This document shows, piece after piece, positions 43,321 to 53,634 of a DNA stretch of 64,000 nt. The first letter of the stretch is position 1, and each line of letters begins with the position of its first letter. Origin of the DNA: Aminipila terrae (GTDB taxonomy: Bacteria > Bacillota > Clostridia > Peptostreptococcales > Anaerovoracaceae); the NCBI RefSeq assembly GCF_010120715.1, contig NZ_CP047591.1, positions 3,410,001 to 3,474,000 of the forward strand. The letters run 5' to 3'. The notes beneath the pieces were generated by a model. That model saw nothing but the letters and a program-made list of their open reading frames with translations, had not been told where the DNA came from and made no database searches. A program made the translations under genes and the position numbers.

Positions 43321-43451
43321 TGAATTGTTACAAGCATTGATTTCACTAGGGTTTAAAATCATTTATCTTTTTACTTTGGGACAGCCTAATGTTTCAAAAT
43401 AAATTTTCATATAAAATTTTTTCCTTTTACTAATTATTTTTATGGAACCAG
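43304..43451. other. right junction of the prophage, probable attachment region
   Basis: An AT-rich 148-bp stretch between the recombinase and the ftsK stop. It should contain the other att hybrid. Its limits cannot be fixed from this sequence alone. Confidence 0.4.
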
Positions 43452-46153
43452 TTATACTATCTCTTCAGGAACGCCGTCATCCTCCAACGCTTCTTCTCCT
43501 TCAGACCTGATATTCAGAAGTTCATCTAAAGTCATGAGTACCTGCCTTGGTCTGCTGCCATCAGCAGGACCTATGATGCCTCTGGCCTCCATCATGTCTA
43601 CAATTCGCGCTGCTCGGTTATAACCTATTCGGAACCTTCTTTGAAGCATGGATACGGAAGCCTGTTCTGCCCGGACAACAGTTTCAATGGCATCCGCCAG
43701 AAGTTCATCTCCATCATCCGTTACTTCTGTAGTATTATTTTTTTCAATGCTGGATATGACATCACTTGCATATTCCGTTTCAGTGCACTGCTTTTTTAAA
43801 TGTTCTATAACACTATGTACTTCTGAATCAGAAATAAAGTTTCCCTGTACCCTGACAGGTTTTCCTGCACCCAAAGGGTTAAACAGCATATCACCTTTTC
43901 CCACAAGTTTTTCTGCACCCGCCATGTCTAAGATAGTCCTTGAGTCAAACTGTGAAGATACTGCAAAAGCTATTCTGGACGGGATATTAGCCTTAATAAC
44001 CCTGTAATAATATCAACGGATGGTCTCTGGGTAGCAACAATCAGATGCATACCAGCGGCTCTGGCCATCTGGGCAAGCCTGCAGATAGATTCTTCAACCT
44101 GGGATGGGGCTGCCATCATCAAATCTGCCAATTCATCAATGATAATAACAATCTGTGGCATAAATCTGTCTGGCTCTCCTTTTTCCTTAACCAGATCATT
44201 GAATCCAGCCAGATCCCGTACACCTTCTTCTGCAAACTTTTTATATCTGTCTGTCATTTCAGCTACAGCCCAGTTCAGTGCTGCAGCAGCCTTACTTGGT
44301 TCTGTAACCACAGGAATCAGCATATGAGGTATACCATTATAATTCCCAAGTTCAACCACTTTAGGGTCAATAAGCACAAACTTAACCTCATCCGGTTTGG
44401 CCTTGTATAAAATACTTACAATGATGCTGTTGATGCACACACTTTTACCAGATCCGGTTGAACCTGCAATAAGCATATGGGGCATGGTCTTAAGATCAGC
44501 CACAATAGCTTTTCCTGCAATATCTTTCCCTACTGCAAAAGTAATTTTAGATTTGGATTCGCTAAATTCCTTTGAATCAATAATTTCACGGACAGTAACC
44601 ATATTTATTTTTTCATTTTCTACTTCAATACCTACCGCTGCTTTACCTGGTATAGGTGCTTCAATTCTTATGCTCTTAGCCTCTAAATTAAGCGCAATAT
44701 CATCAGCAAGTCTTACTATACTGCTGACTTTTACTCCAGTATTCGGGTGAATTTCATATCTGGTAACAGCTGGTCCCTGAGTAACCTGTACTACTTTGGC
44801 ATCAACCTTAAAGTCCTGTAAGGTTTTTTCCAGCTTTGCAGCTTTGGCTTTTAAATTGTTAGTCAGTGCTGCATCATTTCTATTATTTTTATTTTTATTT
44901 AAAAGCTCAATAGAAGGAAATTCATAATTTACCATAGCCTCATTAGGCTTATTTAAATTAAGCTCGGATGGATCCAGTTTGGCGTTTACTGCCTCCTGCT
45001 TGGTCAGCTTCATCTGCATTTGCTGCCCATTTTCAACCTCAGATTTATTTAAAATTTCAGCAGAGGATGCGCTTTGAATTTTTTCCGGCTTAGTTTCTGT
45101 TTCCACAGTATTATCACGTAATACTTCTGCTGCCGGTTCTTCATAACCTTTAATTTTTAATCCTGCCAAATCAATGGCTTTAGCCGCTATGCCTGCTTCT
45201 GGTGCAGATGCTGGCAGGACTATATCGTCAGAAAGTCCAAATCCTGCAGGTACTGGAACGGATTCTTCCAAGCCATAACTGATTTTCACTTCTGGTTCCT
45301 GGGCAGCTGGACTGTCAGACTGTGACGACTCTTCCTTTTTGCCTTTAAAAAGTTTATCATCCTTCATATAGCTTAAAATATTTTTCTTTTTTTCACTGGT
45401 CTGAACCTGACTAACTATAGGAGTATAACTTTTCTTTAAGTCCAGTTCAAGTTGTTTTTGTTTCTCGGCCACAGCTTCAGCTTCCTCTACAGCAGCCTGC
45501 TCTGCCATTTCTCTTTTCACTTGTTTTTTTATTTTATAATTGTCAACGAACTGTGATATTGGCGTATTTATAATAAGCATCATACAGACAATAATCACAA
45601 GAGTTGCAAAAATATACAGTCCTGTAGTTCCCACAGCAACGATAACTGCAGATGCTAGAAGCATTCCCACTGCACCACCATTTGTCATTTTAATACCAGC
45701 TTTAAACCAGCCTAAAAAGTCAATATGGGCAAAGGATAGTTTTTGTACATCAATATATCTTCCGCTGTAAATAATGGAAAACATCAGGAATGTTATTAAT
45801 AGCAGGATTGCAGACCGTTTATTTATGTGGGTTGTCTTTTTTAATAGAAGTAAAATACCATAAAGAATCAAATAATACGGTAAAATTATAGCAACCTGAC
45901 TAAAACAGCCCAGAAAGAAATTTTTGATTACTGCGCCAAGTTCTCCTGCTGCTTTGGTTTGAATAGAAATAACAAAAAATATACCAATAGCAATAATTAT
46001 TATGGCCCAAATCTCGTCTTTCACTCTGCTGCCTGTTACATTTTTGGTCTGAGCTGTCTTTTTTGCTGTACTGTTTTTGGTGCCTTTCCCTGCTCCAGAT
46101 GTTTTATTTTTTGACCCAGGTGGTCTTCCAGGCTTTTTCTTTTCTTCTGCCAT
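43452..46153 (-). CDS. ftsK: DNA translocase FtsK/SpoIIIE (frameshifted)
   Basis: Two frames join into 900 residues if one base is added to the C3 run at 44000-44002 (restoring VDIITG(L/V)IKANIPSRIAF). It has a basic N-terminus, four hydrophobic segments (about 48-200), a Q/E/P-rich linker and a C-terminal motor with Walker A AGSTGSGKS and Walker B IVIIIDELADLMM. The gamma-type winged helix ends VLMTLDELLNIRSEGEEA. It moves DNA through the septum, and into the forespore in sporulation. The stop is intact, so the prophage did not remove its end. Confidence 0.93.
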
Positions 46154-46232
46154 ACTAATACCTCACTAATTAAAAGTATCACAACTTCTGCTGTGAAACA
46201 TAAAAACTCAACGTATATTATAACATAAAAAA

Positions 46233-46257
46233 AGAGGATTTTCAAAGAAAACCCTCT
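46233..46257 (-). terminator. terminator after asd
   Basis: Minus-strand AGAGGGTTTTC and GAAAATCCTCT arms (one bulge/mismatch) with a short loop, then TTTTTTT. Confidence 0.65.
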
Positions 46258-46285
46258 CAAAATTAACCAATTAAATAAATTGTCT

Positions 46286-47369
46286 CTATTTCGCTTTGAT
46301 ATATCCTTTAGCCGTTAATGTTTCTGCACAGAGAACTGCACCCCCGGCTGCTCCTCTTACTGTGTTATGGGATAGCCCCACAAATTTAAAATCGTACAAA
46401 CTATCTTCACGAATACGTCCGATGGAAACCCCATACCCTTTTCAAAATTTACATCTTCCTTAACCTGTGGCCTGTTGTCGTCCTCCATATATTGTATAAA
46501 CTGTTTTGGAGCACTTGGCAGGTTAAGTTCCTGAGGAATCCCCTTGTAATTTTTAATTTTTTCAATCAGCTGTTCTTTTGTCGGTTTCTTTCTAAATTTA
46601 ACAAAAACTGCTGCAGTGTGCCCATCCAGCACTGGAACTCTTATGCACTGACATGTAATAACCGGGGAAACTGCTTTTTCAATCACTCCGTTTTTTACCT
46701 CTCCCCAGACCCGAAGAGGTTCCTGCTCACTTTTTTCTTCTTCACCCCTATATAAGGGATAATATTTTCTACCATCTCAGGCCACTCTTTAAAGGTTTTT
46801 CCTGCTCCGGAAATAGCCTGATAGGTAGTAGCAACCACTTCATAAGGTTCATACTCCATCCACGCAGTCAGTGCAGGAACATAACTCTGAATTGAACAGT
46901 TTGGTTTAACTGCAATAAAACCATTTACCGTTCCCAGACGTTTTTTCTGATGTTCTATTACTTCAAAATGGTCCGGATTTATTTCAGGAATTACCATAGG
47001 TACATCAGGTGTCCATCTATGAGCACTATTATTTGAAACTACAGGAGTTTCTGTTTTAGCATAAGCTTCCTCGATAGCTTTGATTTCTTCTTTGGTCATA
47101 TCAACAGCACTAAATACAAAATCAACCGTAGATGCAACTTTTTCTACTTCACTTACGTTCATCACTACAATTTTTTTAACCGCTTCAGGCATTGGAGTGG
47201 TCATCTTCCATCTATTCCCCACGGCTTCTTCATATGTCCTTCCCGCACTTCTTTCACTAGCGGCTATAGTTACCACTTCAAACCAGGGATGATTCTCTAA
47301 AAGAGAAATAAAACGCTGTCCTACCATTCCTGTTCCACCAAGAATGCCTACTTTTAATTTCTTATCCAT
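46286..47369 (-). CDS. asd: aspartate-semialdehyde dehydrogenase (two frameshifts)
   Basis: Three frame segments join to about 361 residues if one base is added at each of two C4 runs (46745-46748 and 46429-46432). The NADP-binding motif is KVGILGGTGMVGQRFI, the catalytic Cys is in VKPNCSIQSY and substrate residues are in FKFVGLSHNTVRGAAGGAV. It makes aspartate semialdehyde for lysine/DAP, threonine and methionine. The length and IGGEEEKSEQEPLRVWGEV segment indicate the archaeal-type family. dapA, the next step, is divergent next door. Confidence 0.9.
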
Positions 47370-47589
47370 TTTTTACTCTCCTATGCATATATATAAATTA
47401 ATGTTTTTTATGTAATGTCACTATTTTTTATCGATATTTTGTTATTTTATCACAAATATTTTTTGTATTCAATATATTTTAAATATTATCTTCATTTTTT
47501 ATAATATTTTAAAACTTTTATATTGACATTGAATATATTGAAATAAGTAAGATTATATTTTATATAGGTATAATGAAAGGATGATTAGA

Positions 47590-48480
47590 ATGGCACTTTT
47601 CACAGGTGCTGCAGTAGCACTTGTAACCCCTTTTAAAGAAGGAATTGTAGATTTTGATGCCTTAGGCAGACTTATAAACTGGCAGATTAATGAAAAAATT
47701 GATGCTATCGTCAGCTGTGGAACTACAGGTGAGGCATCCACTTTAAACGATGAGGAACATATCCAGACAGTACGGTTCACTGTTGAACATGCCCATGGCA
47801 GGGTGCCCGTACTGGCAGGAGCAGGCAGTAATGACACAAATCATGCAGTATGGATGTCACAGCAGCTAGAGAAAGCTGGTGCTGATGGCCTTTTACTGGT
47901 TACACCTTATTATAACAAATGTACTCAGAAAGGTTTAATCAGCCATTATAAGGCAATTGCAGATTCTGTAAGTATTCCATGTCTGCTTTACTCTGTACCT
48001 GGCCGTACCGGCGTAAATATATCTCCTGACACAGTTGCAGAACTTTGCACTCACCCCAATATTATTGGAATCAAAGAAGCCAGTGGGAACATATCACAAG
48101 TTGTGGAAATTTCAAAATATATCTCATCGGATTTTGCATTATATTCCGGTAACGATGATATGGTAGTGCCCCTTCTTTCCATGGGTGGTTCAGGAGTAAT
48201 ATCTACTGTTGCCAATATTATTCCTAATGATACACACCAAATGGTAGCAGCATACATTCAGGGAGATCTGAATAAAGCAAGAGAAATGCAGATTCGTATG
48301 AAACCACTTATCGATTCACTCTTTGCTGAAGTCAACCCTATCCCTGTAAAAGCCGCTCTGAATATGATGGGCATGATTGAAAGAGAGTATCGGCTGCCTT
48401 TATGTGATCCTGAAAACAAAACTTTGTATCAGATATCCAATGAATTAAAAAGCTATGGTCTTATCAATACTAATATTTAA
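47590..48480 (+). CDS. dapA: 4-hydroxy-tetrahydrodipicolinate synthase
   Basis: 296 residues with the (beta/alpha)8 lyase motifs VSCGTTGEASTLNDEEH, LLYSVPGRTGVN (catalytic Tyr) and NIIGIKEASGN (Schiff-base Lys). It condenses pyruvate and aspartate semialdehyde in DAP/lysine and, in spore formers, dipicolinate synthesis. The start is the ATG at 47590, 9 nt from AAAGG; an ATG at 47581 is too close. It is divergent from asd across about 210 bp. Confidence 0.96.
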   Translation: MALFTGAAVALVTPFKEGIVDFDALGRLINWQINEKIDAIVSCGTTGEASTLNDEEHIQTVRFTVEHAHGRVPVLAGAGSNDTNHAVWMSQQLEKAGADGLLLVTPYYNKCTQKGLISHYKAIADSVSIPCLLYSVPGRTGVNISPDTVAELCTHPNIIGIKEASGNISQVVEISKYISSDFALYSGNDDMVVPLLSMGGSGVISTVANIIPNDTHQMVAAYIQGDLNKAREMQIRMKPLIDSLFAEVNPIPVKAALNMMGMIEREYRLPLCDPENKTLYQISNELKSYGLINTNI

Positions 48481-48491
48481 GAATAAAAAAA

Positions 48492-48517
48492 TAACACCGG
48501 ATGCATGTCCGGTGTTA
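48492..48517. terminator. bidirectional terminator between dapA and rpmF
   Basis: TAACACCGGA and TCCGGTGTTA form a perfect 10-bp stem with a 6-nt loop and flanking A/T runs. It ends dapA (plus) and rpmF (minus). Confidence 0.85.
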
Positions 48518-48539
48518 AAATTTTGTTTTGGTTGACTTA

Positions 48540-48722
48540 TTACGCTTCAGAAGCTATAACTTCCTTACCATCGTAATAATTGCAATTCGGGCAAACTCTA
48601 TGTGGAAGTTTTGGCTCGTGGCACTGAGGACAAATTGAAAGTCCAGGTAATGCCTTCTTCATGTTTGGTGATCTTCTCTTGTCTCTTCTTGCTTTAGATG
48701 TTTTCCTCTTTGGAACTGCCAT
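48540..48722 (-). CDS. rpmF: 50S ribosomal protein L32 (zinc form)
   Basis: 60 residues: AVPKRKTSKARRDKRRSPNM then a zinc ribbon with two CxxC pairs (CPQCHEPKLPHRVCPNC). Part of the large subunit. It is downstream of ackA, with a 113-bp gap. The ribosome binding site AGGAGG is well placed. Confidence 0.96.
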   Translation of the reverse strand: MAVPKRKTSKARRDKRRSPNMKKALPGLSICPQCHEPKLPHRVCPNCNYYDGKEVIASEA

Positions 48723-48835
48723 TCTCTACACCTCCTTTTGCTCGTGTCTCTTTGTATTTATCTCATCACAAATTACTTGTGATAAATGCAACTTCTAAAG
48801 TATACCTTTATAAGATGAATCTGTCAACAATTATT

Positions 48836-50035
48836 TTAAATATTCTTTGTTATATTGAATGTGTCTCTGGCAATCATCAGTTCTTCATTGGTTGGAATCA
48901 GAATAACCTTAACCTTAGAATCATCTCTGCTGATAATTGCTTCTTTACCTCTAACCTTATTCTTTACAAGGTCTAGCTTAATTCCAAGATTTCCAAGTTC
49001 ATGACAGATTACATCTCTCATTTCAATGCCATTTTCTCCAAGACCTGCAGTAAATACGATAGCATCAACACCATTCATTTCTGCAATATAAGCACCGATA
49101 TAGAATCTAACTTTGTGAGCAAATACTTTTAAAGCAAGCTGTGCTCTTTCATTTCCATCTGCAGCTGCTTCTTCAATATCTCTAAAGTCACTGGATATAC
49201 CTGAAATACCCAATACACCAGATTGCTTATTTAATATTTCATTGGCAACGCCAGCTTCAAGATGTTCTTTCTGTCTGATATAAGTAACGATAGCAGGGTC
49301 AATATCTCCTGAACGAGTACCCATAACCAGTCCTTCAAGTGGAGTGAATCCCATTGAAGTATCAATACACTTACCTCTCTTAATTGCAGAAACAGATGCA
49401 CCGTTTCCCAGGTGGCAAGTAATAATTTTCAGATCTTCAAGAGCGCATCCCATAATGTCAGCAGCTCTTTCAGCTACATACTTATGGCTTGTTCCGTGGA
49501 AACCATATCTTCTGATACCATGCTTCTGATAATATTCATAAGGGATAGCATAAATATATGATTCAGGAGGCATTGTCTGATGAAATGCTGTATCAAATAC
49601 AGCTACCATTGGTGTCTTTGGCATTAATGCCTGACATGCTGCAATACCGGATAGATTAGGGGGATTATGAAGAGGTGCTAATTCGATGCATTCTTCCAGA
49701 GCCTTAATTACTTCTTCAGTGATCAGTACTGAATGAGCATATTTTTCACCTGCATGTACAACTCTGTGTCCTACAGCTCCTATTTCGTCCATTGACTTTA
49801 CAACACCATGTTCCTCATTCTGTACTGCGTCAAGAACATGTCCAATAGCATCTTTATGATCATTCATAGGTACTACAAGTTTAAACTTATCCATACCAAC
49901 TTTCTCATGGGTAATTACTGAACCTTCCATTCCAATTCTTTCTACAAGGCCCTTACATAAAAGAACTTCATTTGTCATATCAAGAACTTGATACTTTAAT
50001 GATGAACTTCCGCAATTAATTACTAATACTTTCAT
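48836..50035 (-). CDS. ackA: acetate kinase
   Basis: 399 residues. MKVLVINCGSSSLKYQVLDM, the ATP-binding HLGNGASVSAI and FTAGLGENG motifs and GHRVVHAGEKY are diagnostic. It converts acetyl phosphate and ADP to acetate and ATP, the main substrate-level ATP step of anaerobic fermenters. No pta gene is seen in the window. The gene has its own promoter. Confidence 0.97.
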   Translation of the reverse strand: MKVLVINCGSSSLKYQVLDMTNEVLLCKGLVERIGMEGSVITHEKVGMDKFKLVVPMNDHKDAIGHVLDAVQNEEHGVVKSMDEIGAVGHRVVHAGEKYAHSVLITEEVIKALEECIELAPLHNPPNLSGIAACQALMPKTPMVAVFDTAFHQTMPPESYIYAIPYEYYQKHGIRRYGFHGTSHKYVAERAADIMGCALEDLKIITCHLGNGASVSAIKRGKCIDTSMGFTPLEGLVMGTRSGDIDPAIVTYIRQKEHLEAGVANEILNKQSGVLGISGISSDFRDIEEAAADGNERAQLALKVFAHKVRFYIGAYIAEMNGVDAIVFTAGLGENGIEMRDVICHELGNLGIKLDLVKNKVRGKEAIISRDDSKVKVILIPTNEELMIARDTFNITKNI

Positions 50036-50089
50036 CTTTATTCCTCCGTAATATATATAATATTTTAACTGTTAAAAGCAACTCATAAC

Positions 50090-50117
50090 ATTATACTCCC
50101 TTTACACGATTATTCAA
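50090..50117 (-). promoter_or_regulatory. ackA promoter
   Basis: Minus strand TTGAAT (50112-50117), 16-bp spacer, TATAAT (50090-50095), 55 bp before the ackA start. Confidence 0.65.
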
Positions 50118-50264
50118 GTATGTTCGTGGGTTTTTGCAATATATATACATAATACTACAATAGGCTTTTATTATCGTAATGGCTGAAATTATATTTTTTA
50201 GTGCATTTTTATTGGCCCAAATAAAATGATTTATAATTAGATTTAATTGTGATAATATACAAAT

Positions 50265-51506
50265 ATGAAGGTTTTAGGAATAATAGCAGAATACAATCCA
50301 TTTCATAACGGCCATCTATATCAGTTGCAGAAATCCATTGATATGACTGAGGCCGATTTTGTTGTTGCCATAATCAGCGGTGACTTTACTCAAAGAGGTG
50401 AAGCAGCTGTGGCTTCAAAGTGGACAAGAGCAGAAATGGCAGTAAAATGCGGTATCGATCTGGTTATAGAGCTTCCCTTTGTCTTTGCCTGCAATAATTC
50501 AGAATACTTTGCAAAGGGGGCTGTTGAAATATTAAACAGGCTGGGATGTATTACTCACCTTTCTTTTGGCAGTGAATCCGGGGACCTTTCCTTATTGAAA
50601 AATGCAGCCCTTTTTCTTTCACAGGAAACCCATGAATTTAAATTGAGTCTGAAAAACAACCTGAGTACAGGATGTTCCTATCCAAGAGCCAGGTCCGAAG
50701 CAATAAAAGAGTGCCTCGGGGAAAAATATTCAGAGCTTTTGTTTAATCCAAATAATATCCTTGCTATTGAATATTTAAAGCAGCTTTATCTTACAGATAG
50801 CAACATAATACCTATTACAGTAAAACGTTATGCTGCAAGTTATTATGATAATAAGCTAACAGGCAATATTGCATCTGCATCTGCCATAAGGAAGGCTTTG
50901 GACTCTGAGGATTTTCACCGATCCACAACAGATGTTATAAAAGATTTCGTACCGAATGCAGTTTGGAATTTATTAATAAAGAACCGAGGAAATATTTCTT
51001 CATTTAATCCAGATGAACTTTATTTTAAAATGGTAACCTCAAAAATCCTTACCACATCATGTGATGATTTAAAAGAAATTTTTTCTGTAGGAGAGGGTCT
51101 TGAAAACAAGCTAAAGGAATCAATCCGGATTGCAGACAGCCTTGCCCAGTTAGAAGATGCCTTAAAATCCAAACGTTATACGGCAACCAGAATCAGCAGA
51201 TTGTTGACCCATATTCTGATTGAACTTACAAAAAATGATTTTAACCATATATTAAAAAATGAAGAATATTATGCCCACATCTTAGGGTTTAATAAAAAAG
51301 GAGCAAAATTACTAAAAATCATAAAAAATGATAAAAAAGTAATGCTCCCATTAGTCACTAATATAAATAAAGAATCGGAAAGCTTAAACCATTGTCAATT
51401 ATTACTAAGTTATGATCTTTTAGCTTCCGATTTTTATAACCTTTTGCAAAATAAAAATCTTTATAACAACTCAGACAGGCTGCATAAGCCTTATATGGAA
51501 CTCTAA
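50265..51506 (+). CDS. tmcAL: tRNA(Met) cytidine acetate ligase
   Basis: 413 residues. GIIAEYNPFHNGHLYQL (HIGH-like nucleotidyltransferase motif) and SGDFTQRGEAAVASKW are typical of TmcAL (formerly YlbM). The enzyme uses acetate and ATP to acetylate the wobble cytidine of elongator tRNA-Met. Placement next to acetate kinase is suggestive but common. No ribosome binding site precedes the ATG; GATAAT 8 nt upstream could be a -10 element of a leaderless transcript. Confidence 0.93.
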   Translation: MKVLGIIAEYNPFHNGHLYQLQKSIDMTEADFVVAIISGDFTQRGEAAVASKWTRAEMAVKCGIDLVIELPFVFACNNSEYFAKGAVEILNRLGCITHLSFGSESGDLSLLKNAALFLSQETHEFKLSLKNNLSTGCSYPRARSEAIKECLGEKYSELLFNPNNILAIEYLKQLYLTDSNIIPITVKRYAASYYDNKLTGNIASASAIRKALDSEDFHRSTTDVIKDFVPNAVWNLLIKNRGNISSFNPDELYFKMVTSKILTTSCDDLKEIFSVGEGLENKLKESIRIADSLAQLEDALKSKRYTATRISRLLTHILIELTKNDFNHILKNEEYYAHILGFNKKGAKLLKIIKNDKKVMLPLVTNINKESESLNHCQLLLSYDLLASDFYNLLQNKNLYNNSDRLHKPYMEL

Positions 51507-51520
51507 ATCTGAATTTTATT

Positions 51521-52486
51521 TCATAACATGATTCGGGTAAGTAAAAATGCCAGCATACCTGCCAGGACACTATGGCAGATTTTAACCAGCAGTAAATAGG
51601 AAAAGCTTACTTTGGTTCCTTCCAGCATACTCATAGACTGACCTATGATGGACAGTCCCCCGAAAGAAATCAAAATACAGCACCCAACTGTTTTATAGGC
51701 TAAAGGAATGGTCATGGTACCACTTATAGCCGAACACCCTACCGTCATTTCCAGGATTCCCTTTATAAGTCCCACATAGTACAGATTTTCTATGCTGTCT
51801 AAAATTCCAGATAACTGTATAATGTCTGTTATCATCATGAACATTACTATATATGCCAGAATGATTCCAAGAGATTTAAAAGACGTAATGATGGAATTGG
51901 TAAAGGCTTCTAAATAGTTTTCGTTAAACCCGTCTTTTACCCTTTTTTGCTTATGTTTGTGTTTATAATTTCTATAATCCGAACTAAAAGCTTCTATTAA
52001 TACTGAAAACAGAATTCCATTTAACAGGGCTCCTCCAAAATGCGCCATGGCCATAATACTACCACAGATGTTATTGCCAATCATAGACGCCCCAACTGCA
52101 CCTACAATAAAAGCCGGTCCCGAAGTACTGCAGAAACTAATCAGCCGGCGGCATTCTATACTGGGTATATAGCCACTTCTTCCCATATCTCCAATGACTT
52201 TTGCCCCCATAGGATAACCGGACAAAGCACTCATAGAAAAGGCAAAGCAACTTGGATTTAAATACCTGGTTATGCCAATCCCATTCATAAAATTTGCGCA
52301 GATAAAAAATGGCAGCATAGCAGGCAAAATATTGTTTGCCCATATTACGATACCTTTCTGTGCAGAAAACAGTGCTGTGTCAGGAAAAAGTACCATAAAA
52401 AGGCATGCAAATCCAGTTGCCAGTACAGTAATAATATATCTCAATTTAGATTTTAATGCTTTCAAAGCAAAATTAATAATATCCAT
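51521..52486 (-). CDS. ylbJ: sporulation integral membrane protein YlbJ
   Basis: 321 residues with about eight hydrophobic segments. GIVIWANNILPAMLPFFICA, CFAFSMSALSGYPMGAKVIG, CRRLISFCSTSGPAFIVGAV and GGLSIIGQSMSML are typical of the YlbJ/nucleoside recognition (Gate-like) family, needed for spore cortex formation. It supports a spore-forming host. It converges with tmcAL. Confidence 0.92.
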   Translation of the reverse strand: MDIINFALKALKSKLRYIITVLATGFACLFMVLFPDTALFSAQKGIVIWANNILPAMLPFFICANFMNGIGITRYLNPSCFAFSMSALSGYPMGAKVIGDMGRSGYIPSIECRRLISFCSTSGPAFIVGAVGASMIGNNICGSIMAMAHFGGALLNGILFSVLIEAFSSDYRNYKHKHKQKRVKDGFNENYLEAFTNSIITSFKSLGIILAYIVMFMMITDIIQLSGILDSIENLYYVGLIKGILEMTVGCSAISGTMTIPLAYKTVGCCILISFGGLSIIGQSMSMLEGTKVSFSYLLLVKICHSVLAGMLAFLLTRIML

Positions 52487-52537
52487 GATAAATGTTATGA
52501 ATTTACCATGGATATTATACTCATCCGTTATTAGTTT

Positions 52538-53068
52538 TTAATCCTCTTTGTCCATCTGGGTCTTATAAGCCAAATCCTTTATTTCACTTCTGTTTGAAGC
52601 AAGAGTGGCATTAACACTCTGGAATGTATTTTCCATCTTATTAAACATATCAGCAAAATATGTTGCATTTAACTGATCCATTTTATCCTGAAAATTGAAT
52701 AAGATGCTGTCTATGTAATCAAATGTGTTTAATTTAAGCTGCTTGCAGTTTTCTTCTGCGATGCGCATGATTTCATCCGCTCTCATCTTGGATTTTACCA
52801 CGATGTCATCATTCTCAATCATAACCTCAGCCTGTCTTTTGGCATCTGTTATCACTGTCTCATATTCTTTTTTAGCTTCTTCCAGAATTCTCTGGCGCTC
52901 ATCTTTTATCCACTGAGCCTGCTGAATCTCATCAGGAAGTTCTACTCTGATCTCTTTAACTATTTCTAAAATTTCTTCTGCATCAACCATAATTTTCCCA
53001 GTTAATGGAAAGCTTGTACTAGTATCAACAATTTCTTCTATCTCATCTAATAATTCCAATACTTTCAT
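52538..53068 (-). CDS. coiled-coil protein between ylbJ and coaD
   Basis: 176 residues with long helices (RQRILEEAKKEYETVITDAK, RQAEVMIENDDIVVKSKMRA). It resembles the ATPase-like/V-type H subunit coiled-coil proteins that often lie in this place in Clostridia. No enzymatic motif. It precedes ylbJ and follows coaD on the same strand. Confidence 0.75.
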   Translation of the reverse strand: MKVLELLDEIEEIVDTSTSFPLTGKIMVDAEEILEIVKEIRVELPDEIQQAQWIKDERQRILEEAKKEYETVITDAKRQAEVMIENDDIVVKSKMRADEIMRIAEENCKQLKLNTFDYIDSILFNFQDKMDQLNATYFADMFNKMENTFQSVNATLASNRSEIKDLAYKTQMDKED

Positions 53069-53105
53069 TGAAATACCCTCCTGTGTTTTTCTCTTGTAAA
53101 GTAAA

Positions 53106-53588
53106 TTATCTATACTTCTTTTTCATGTAGTTTAATACCACATCAGGAACTAAACCCCCTATTTCTCCATTAAGCATGAATACTTCTTTTGCCATACTGG
53201 AACTTAAAAACGAAAATTCCGGACATGTCATTAGAAAAATCGTTTCTACATTATCATTGTACAGCCTTGCATTCATTTGAGCCATCTGGATTTCTGATTC
53301 AAAATCCGTAGTTGCCCGAAGACCTCTTATTACCACATCGAACTTTTGCCTGTTCACATATTCCGCAAGCAAACCTGTAAAATTATCTACTTCCACATTA
53401 TCAAGATGCGAAGTTGCTTCTTTAATAAGCATCTTTCTTTCATCCACACTGAAAAGCGGATTTTTGGAAGGATTTGTTATAACCCCTACTACTAAATTAT
53501 CATATAGCTTTGCAGCTCTGTTTATTAAATCTAAATGCCCATTTGTTATAGGATCAAAAGACCCTGCATATAATGCCTTTTGTTTCAT
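53106..53588 (-). CDS. coaD: phosphopantetheine adenylyltransferase
   Basis: 160 residues. KALYAGSFDPITNGHLDLIN (HxGH nucleotidyltransferase motif) and SFLSSSMAKEVFMLNGEIGG are typical. It makes dephospho-CoA, the penultimate CoA step. The ATG at 53588 matches the conserved N-terminus; the longer upstream reading overlaps rsmD and is not conserved. Confidence 0.96.
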   Translation of the reverse strand: MKQKALYAGSFDPITNGHLDLINRAAKLYDNLVVGVITNPSKNPLFSVDERKMLIKEATSHLDNVEVDNFTGLLAEYVNRQKFDVVIRGLRATTDFESEIQMAQMNARLYNDNVETIFLMTCPEFSFLSSSMAKEVFMLNGEIGGLVPDVVLNYMKKKYR

Positions 53589-53634
53589 TAACGTGCCCCT
53601 AACTGTTTTTTTGCTATCAAACATTGTAGCATAT

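Larger units (their letters stand above)
7209..43451. mobile_element. PBSX-like contractile-tailed prophage with ParAB and serine integrase
   Basis: A continuous block of phage genes fills the space between rimO and ftsK: lysis, tail, head, packaging, recombinases, replication/partition, repressor, accessory genes and a large serine recombinase. The stated limits are the outer bounds (host gene ends); the true attL and attR must lie within about 7209-7360 and 43304-43451. Shared 8-9-mers between these AT-rich stretches are no more than chance would give, so the exact ends are unresolved. The structural set is complete apart from one-base breaks, so the element may be functional. Confidence 0.93.

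Noticed and set aside
7361..43459. TTATACTA occurs at 7361-7368 and 43452-43459 and could be an attachment-site core.
   Set aside because: An 8-mer shared by two AT-rich 150-bp windows is expected by chance, and the right copy lies inside the ftsK stop region. No longer direct repeat supports it.
43970..46153. ftsK as two genuine separate genes (long N-terminal and short C-terminal).
   Set aside because: The C-terminal piece lacks a start with a ribosome binding site, and the gap between them encodes the conserved IKANIPSRIAF segment in the shifted frame.
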